A DNA stretch of 25,745 nt from CAZDHT01 sp964505325 (GTDB taxonomy: Bacteria; Planctomycetota; PUPC01): NCBI GenBank assembly GCA_964505325.1, contig CAZDHT010000048.1:1-25745 (forward strand), written 5' to 3'. Positions 22,449 through 25,745 of the stretch are shown here, one piece after another. The notes under the pieces were generated by a model that worked only from the letters and a program-made list of their open reading frames with translations, was not told where the DNA came from and searched no databases. Both the position numbers and the translations under genes were made by a program. The number at the start of each line of letters is the position of its first letter. Positions within the stretch are counted from its first letter, which is position 1.

Positions 22449-23009
22449 TCAGCCCGCCGGTGGCGTCGTCTCCGTGATCATCTTGAGTACGGGTTCGGCG
22501 AACGTGGCCTCCTTGTTCGTAACCCACAGGATGAGGAGAATCGCCGCGAGCAGCGCGACGACGGCGTACGTCTCGACCAGCGCCGGCAGGATGATGGCCC
22601 GGCCGCTCTCCTCCGGCTTCTTCGCGGTGAGGTTGATGGATGCGGCAGACGTCCGGCCCTGGTTCACGGCGCTCAGCCACAGCACCATGCCGGTACACAC
22701 GCCGACGAACATCAGGGCCATTCCGACGAGCGGGGTTACGGTCACTTCGCCCGCCATGATGCCCGTCTGGAGGCACATCATGACGGCGACAATCAGGCCG
22801 TAGAAGCCCTGCGTGCCCGGCAGCGCCATCAGCACGAGCAGCTTGCCGAAGAGTTCGGGCTTCTCGGACATGACGCCCGCGCCCTGCGTTGCGGCGATGC
22901 GGATGCCCTTCGCGGAACCTATGCCGCCGAGCATGACGGCCGCGATGCCGCCGATGATGGTCCAGCCCATGCCTGTCTGAAGAAAATATACCTTCCAAAG
23001 CTCTTCCAT
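22449..23009 (-). CDS. ntpK: V/A-type ATPase subunit K (membrane rotor ring), Na+-type ligand set
   Basis: A 186-residue, four-helix proteolipid (two fused hairpins), the V-type length rather than the short F-type. The carboxylate is Glu146 in LPALVETYA of helix 4. Leu63, Thr66, Gln67 and Tyr70 in ALPGTQGFY of helix 2, and Gln117 in NQGRTSA, match the Na+ ligands of the Enterococcus hirae ring as I recall them (Leu61, Thr64, Gln65, Tyr68, Gln110, Glu139). The Gln-to-Glu spacing of 29 is the same. The first hairpin has no acidic residue, so each subunit should bind one ion. The start ATG 23009 has GGAAAGGGA upstream and follows subunit I by 15 bp. Confidence 0.95.
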   Translation of the reverse strand: MEELWKVYFLQTGMGWTIIGGIAAVMLGGIGSAKGIRIAATQGAGVMSEKPELFGKLLVLMALPGTQGFYGLIVAVMMCLQTGIMAGEVTVTPLVGMALMFVGVCTGMVLWLSAVNQGRTSAASINLTAKKPEESGRAIILPALVETYAVVALLAAILLILWVTNKEATFAEPVLKMITETTPPAG

Positions 23010-23024
23010 ATCTGTCCCTTTCCG

Positions 23025-25097
23025 TTAGCGGTCATCGATGACGCGCACCGTCTGGGGCGCGCCAAGCGGGGCGAACGGTTTTGCACTGCCTTCGTAGAAC
23101 TTGGTGAAGAACTCCACGAAGATCAGGCGCGCGGAGTGCACGAACCCGCCGAGTATGCTGATAAGGAAGTTGCCGCAGTGGCCGCCGATCACAGCCAAGA
23201 CGCACAGGCCCCAGCCAACCCACGGGATGCCCGTCAACAGTTCGGCAATGATGTTGATGGAGAAGCCGATGATGTACGTGGTCAGGCCGAGCGCGAGCAG
23301 GCGGCTGTACGAGAGAATGTCGCCGATGAAAGAAGTCGTGCCGTAGGTGCCGAGTATCCCATAGAGGCTGACGACACCGGTGATGGCCTTGCCGAGGAAG
23401 GTCTTCTCGCGCCGCCCCTGGGTCAACACGAGTCCGACGCCGCTCACGGCGACCATGCCCAGTGCGACCTGCGCCCAGACGGGGTCGAGCGATGCGGCCG
23501 CGCTGCCCAGCAGCAGAAGAAGCCCCGGAAGAAACACGAGCCAGAGCCCGCCGTCGCAGACCGCGGCGAAGTAATGTCCTTTTCGCCACTCGCGGTACAT
23601 CAGCAGCATCATGCCGTAGAACTGGTTGAACATGCCGAGCACGAGCGCAACGCCGAGCACGAGCACGGTCTTCTTGAGCGGGTTCACCAGTGTCAGCTTC
23701 TGCTGCATCCTGATGAACGCCGACGCGAGGGGGCCTCCGCCCAGGTACTTCGCCTCGCCGCTCACCGGGTCCGTAGCGAACAGATCAGCCGCCCACGACT
23801 GGGTAATCAGCCCTACGACGATGGAGGCGACGCCGCCCCACATGAGCAGGCCAAAGAACCGGGCGAGCGACGGGTAGTCCCGCGACTTGCGCGCAAGCCA
23901 CCAGCCTAGGCCGAACAACATCAAGCCGTACACTACGTCGCCAAAGCAGAAGCCGAAGAAGATCAGGAACGTGAAGAAGATGTACGGGCTGGGGTCGAAC
24001 TCGAAGTAGCTCGGGAGCCCGAACATCGAGGTGAGGAATTGGGCGGGCGCGAAGATCCTGGCGCCGCCGAGCGACACGGGCACGTCCTCGCCCGGCTGCG
24101 GATCCCGAGTGACCAGGCTCACCGACGGAAAATCCCGCGAGAGCAGGTCTTCCAGTTTCTTCAACTCGCGCACGCGGACGTAGCCGGAGAGGATCGCGAT
24201 GCGGTTTGAGGCGAGCGTCTTGCCCGACGCCGCGCCCTGCTCCACCTCGGCCTGCCAGTACGCACGCGCGGCCAGCACGGCCCGGCGCGTCTCGGCCACG
24301 CTCGCCGCCTGCTGCGTAAGCTCGTCCCCCTGCGCTTCGGCGACTGCCAGTTCCGCGCGCAGATTCTTCACCACGTCGGCAATCTTCCCCGCGCCCGGCT
24401 CAAGGCCGAGCGACTCGAAATCGTGCTCTTCGAGCAGCTCTGTGGCAGAGGCATCGCCGTCCCCGTCCGCACCCCTCAACCAGACTGCGGCAACCAGGGT
24501 CGCGCTCTTGACGGTGAGGCCCACATGGACGGCGATGGTCTCGGATTCGCCGACCGTGTGCTGCAGCTTCGGCAGCAGCCTCGCCGGCACGGTCCCGAGA
24601 TCCGCACCGCAGCGCTGAAGACCGGTAGGCGGGGCCATCGCCTCGGCCCACGGGTCGAGCTGGTCGATGCGCGACCGCAGCTCGTCGGCCTTCTTGGTGA
24701 CGGCGGCGTGCTCGCGGTTGATCGCCGTCACCCGTTCGTAGAGCGGATCGACGCGGACCTCCGCCACAGCCCGCTCGAACTCCTCCGGCCTCATCTCGGC
24801 CGGGAGGTTGACGAAGTTCTCGTGAAAACGGCGCTTCGGCGGCGCGAAGGCGTCGAGAACGTCGAGCACCCGGGAGAGCTTGTTGACCTTCTCGGCCGCC
24901 GCGGCGGAGCCCGAGCTCTGGTTAGGCGAAAGGAATAGCTGCCCCGCCGGGCTCGCCTCTTCCTGTCCGGCCGCCTGTGGTTCCTCCTTCAGATCGACCA
25001 CATGGGTGGTTTTCGAGTCCGCCAGCGCCTGGATGAGGGAGTCGAGTTCGCCGCGTTCGACGAGGAACCAGGCTCTCTTGAGCTTTTCAATCGCCAT
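23025..25097 (-). CDS. ntpI: V/A-type ATPase subunit I (membrane stator)
   Basis: A 690-residue protein. The soluble N-terminal half (about 1-360) has coiled-coil segments (EHAAVTKKADELRSRIDQL; NLRAELAVAEAQGDEL). The second half holds several hydrophobic helices beginning near residue 371, including the family motif FFGFCFGDVVYGLML, then helices containing VALVLGMFNQFYGMMLLMY, SYSRLLALGLTTY and a final VGWGLCVLAVIGGHCGN segment. It forms the static half of the ion path against the K ring and anchors the peripheral stalks. ATG 25097 overlaps the end of subunit G/H by 11 bp. Confidence 0.95.
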   Translation of the reverse strand: MAIEKLKRAWFLVERGELDSLIQALADSKTTHVVDLKEEPQAAGQEEASPAGQLFLSPNQSSGSAAAAEKVNKLSRVLDVLDAFAPPKRRFHENFVNLPAEMRPEEFERAVAEVRVDPLYERVTAINREHAAVTKKADELRSRIDQLDPWAEAMAPPTGLQRCGADLGTVPARLLPKLQHTVGESETIAVHVGLTVKSATLVAAVWLRGADGDGDASATELLEEHDFESLGLEPGAGKIADVVKNLRAELAVAEAQGDELTQQAASVAETRRAVLAARAYWQAEVEQGAASGKTLASNRIAILSGYVRVRELKKLEDLLSRDFPSVSLVTRDPQPGEDVPVSLGGARIFAPAQFLTSMFGLPSYFEFDPSPYIFFTFLIFFGFCFGDVVYGLMLFGLGWWLARKSRDYPSLARFFGLLMWGGVASIVVGLITQSWAADLFATDPVSGEAKYLGGGPLASAFIRMQQKLTLVNPLKKTVLVLGVALVLGMFNQFYGMMLLMYREWRKGHYFAAVCDGGLWLVFLPGLLLLLGSAAASLDPVWAQVALGMVAVSGVGLVLTQGRREKTFLGKAITGVVSLYGILGTYGTTSFIGDILSYSRLLALGLTTYIIGFSINIIAELLTGIPWVGWGLCVLAVIGGHCGNFLISILGGFVHSARLIFVEFFTKFYEGSAKPFAPLGAPQTVRVIDDR

Positions 25098-25437
25098 CCG
25101 TGCTTGGTCTCACCACCCGGTCTAGTATCTGGGAAGCCGTCCAGCCAACGAGTTCGTCGAGGCGATTCTCGCGGGTCGTTTCCAGGCTTTCTTCATCTTT
25201 GAGGAATTCGACGTCGATGTGGGTAAGGGCGCGGTCGGTCTTTACCTGATAGTCCTCGGCGAGCTTCGCCCGGGCCTGCTCGATCTTGCGATCGGTCTGC
25301 TCGGCGAGTTCCACCACGTCCGCTTCGGTCTTCTTGCGGATGTCGTCCGCCCTGGTACGGGCCGCACCGAGGATCTCGTCGGCCTGCTTCTCTATTCGCG
25401 CGATGTCAGCAAACAGGCCGTTACCGCCGTTTGTCAT
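25087..25437 (-). CDS. ntpG: V/A-type ATPase subunit G/H (peripheral stalk coiled coil)
   Basis: First gene of the operon. ATG 25437 gives 116 residues and has GGGAG 10 nt upstream; an ATG at 25446 would sit too close to it. A longer TTG start at 25500 is rejected because it overlaps the promoter. The protein is a charged coiled coil (ARIEKQADEILGAARTRADD, KTEADVVELAEQTDRKIEQA) as expected of the G/H partner of subunit E. Identity rests on this character and on position ahead of I; sequence in this family is poorly conserved. Confidence 0.8.
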   Translation of the reverse strand: MTNGGNGLFADIARIEKQADEILGAARTRADDIRKKTEADVVELAEQTDRKIEQARAKLAEDYQVKTDRALTHIDVEFLKDEESLETTRENRLDELVGWTASQILDRVVRPSTDGD

Positions 25438-25475
25438 GACCCACATGCTCCCAAGCGAAAGTGTATCGAGCCGAG

Positions 25476-25504
25476 ATTGTAGCGTTTGCCGCAGCGTCAA
25501 TCAA
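25476..25504 (-). promoter_or_regulatory. sigma70-like promoter of the V/A-ATPase operon
   Basis: On the minus strand TTGATT (25504-25499) and TACAAT (25481-25476) are separated by 17 bp. Transcription would start near 25469, about 30 nt before ATG 25437. It is back to back with the promoter of the UroD-like gene. Confidence 0.55.
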
Positions 25505-25534
25505 GCGCCCGCGCCCCGTCATTCGGCGCCCTTG

Positions 25535-25562
25535 TTGACCCGGCACCTGCCGCCGGTATAAT
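25535..25562 (+). promoter_or_regulatory. sigma70-like promoter of the UroD-like gene
   Basis: TTGACC (25535-25540) and a perfect TATAAT (25557-25562) are spaced by 16 bp. Start of transcription near 25569 leaves a leader of about 55 nt before GTG 25625. Confidence 0.6.
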
Positions 25563-25624
25563 CGCGCGGCGCGCTGCTGCGCCCGCTGACGGGCATATCC
25601 CTCTGCTGATAGGAGCGACGCCCC

Positions 25625-25745
25625 GTGACCAGTAGAGAACGCATCGCACGGATCCTCGAGCGCCGGCCGGTGGATCGCATCGGCGCGTACGAATCGTTCT
25701 GGGGCGACACGTTGAGGAAATGGCGCGCGGAAGGACACCTGGGCG
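25625..25745 (+). CDS. Uroporphyrinogen decarboxylase-like protein, partial (5' end only)
   Basis: GTG at 25625 is preceded by AGGAG (25611-25615) at a 9-nt gap and opens a frame of 40 codons to the window edge. The start MTSRERIARILERRPVDRIG follows the pattern with which UroD-superfamily proteins begin (a short helix, then P-x-DR-x-P/G). In Planctomycetota-like genomes such genes are often corrinoid-dependent methyltransferase or decarboxylase relatives, not the haem enzyme. The visible part is too short to decide, so no gene symbol is given. It is divergent from the ATPase operon. Confidence 0.6.
   Translation, partial: MTSRERIARILERRPVDRIGAYESFWGDTLRKWRAEGHLG

Noticed and set aside
25438..25500. 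TTG start at 25500 for subunit G/H
   Set aside because: The codon lies within the probable -35 region, so it would not be on the transcript; ATG 25437 has a ribosome site at proper distance.

Overview
The window is a high-GC bacterial segment. Its gene content is a full V/A-type ATPase operon, secreted NHL-propeller and glycoside-hydrolase-like proteins, a Gfo/Idh/MocA oxidoreductase, a uroporphyrinogen-decarboxylase-like gene and a right-handed beta-helix protein. It also carries many intergenic simple repeats. Together these suggest an environmental member of the Planctomycetota or a neighbouring group (PVC or Hydrogenedentes-like). That assignment is inference from gene content only; no rRNA or other phylogenetic marker is present.

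Layout. (1) Positions 1-1319, minus: 5' part of a Gfo/Idh/MocA oxidoreductase, cut by the window edge. (2) 1514-10021, plus: a three-gene secreted cluster in which two paralogous NHL-propeller proteins flank a large glycoside-hydrolase-like protein; the last two genes overlap by 4 bp. (3) 12679-10032, minus: a two-gene secreted operon, a PD40-like protein followed by a transglutaminase-like protein. (4) 15610-12978, minus: a large secreted SH3/beta-helix protein whose frame is broken near 13900. (5) 25437-16064, minus: a complete V/A-type ATPase operon in the order G/H-I-K-E-C-F-A-[lipoprotein]-B-D. The rotor subunit K carries the ligand set of Na+-type rings. (6) 25625 to the end, plus: start of a UroD-like gene, divergent from the ATPase operon.

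How it works together. The ATPase genes should make one membrane machine coupling ATP to ion movement, probably Na+. Most are joined by short gaps or overlaps and seem to be read from one promoter at 25504-25476. The left half encodes exported proteins: propellers, a carbohydrate-active-like enzyme, a transglutaminase fold and a beta-helix. They look like an envelope or extracellular polymer-processing set, but no substrate can be read from sequence.

Most unusual features. The last 28 codons of the ATPase D gene plus the downstream hexamer inverted repeat are duplicated about 3.2 kb away, so direct repeats bracket the beta-helix gene. Hexamer and heptamer repeats have entered the ATPase operon, including coding sequence of subunits B and D. 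A lipoprotein gene sits between subunits A and B. Good sigma70-type promoters (TTGNNN/TATAAT-like with 16-18 bp spacing) precede most transcription units. I saw no tRNA, rRNA, CRISPR array, transposase or clear rho-independent terminator.
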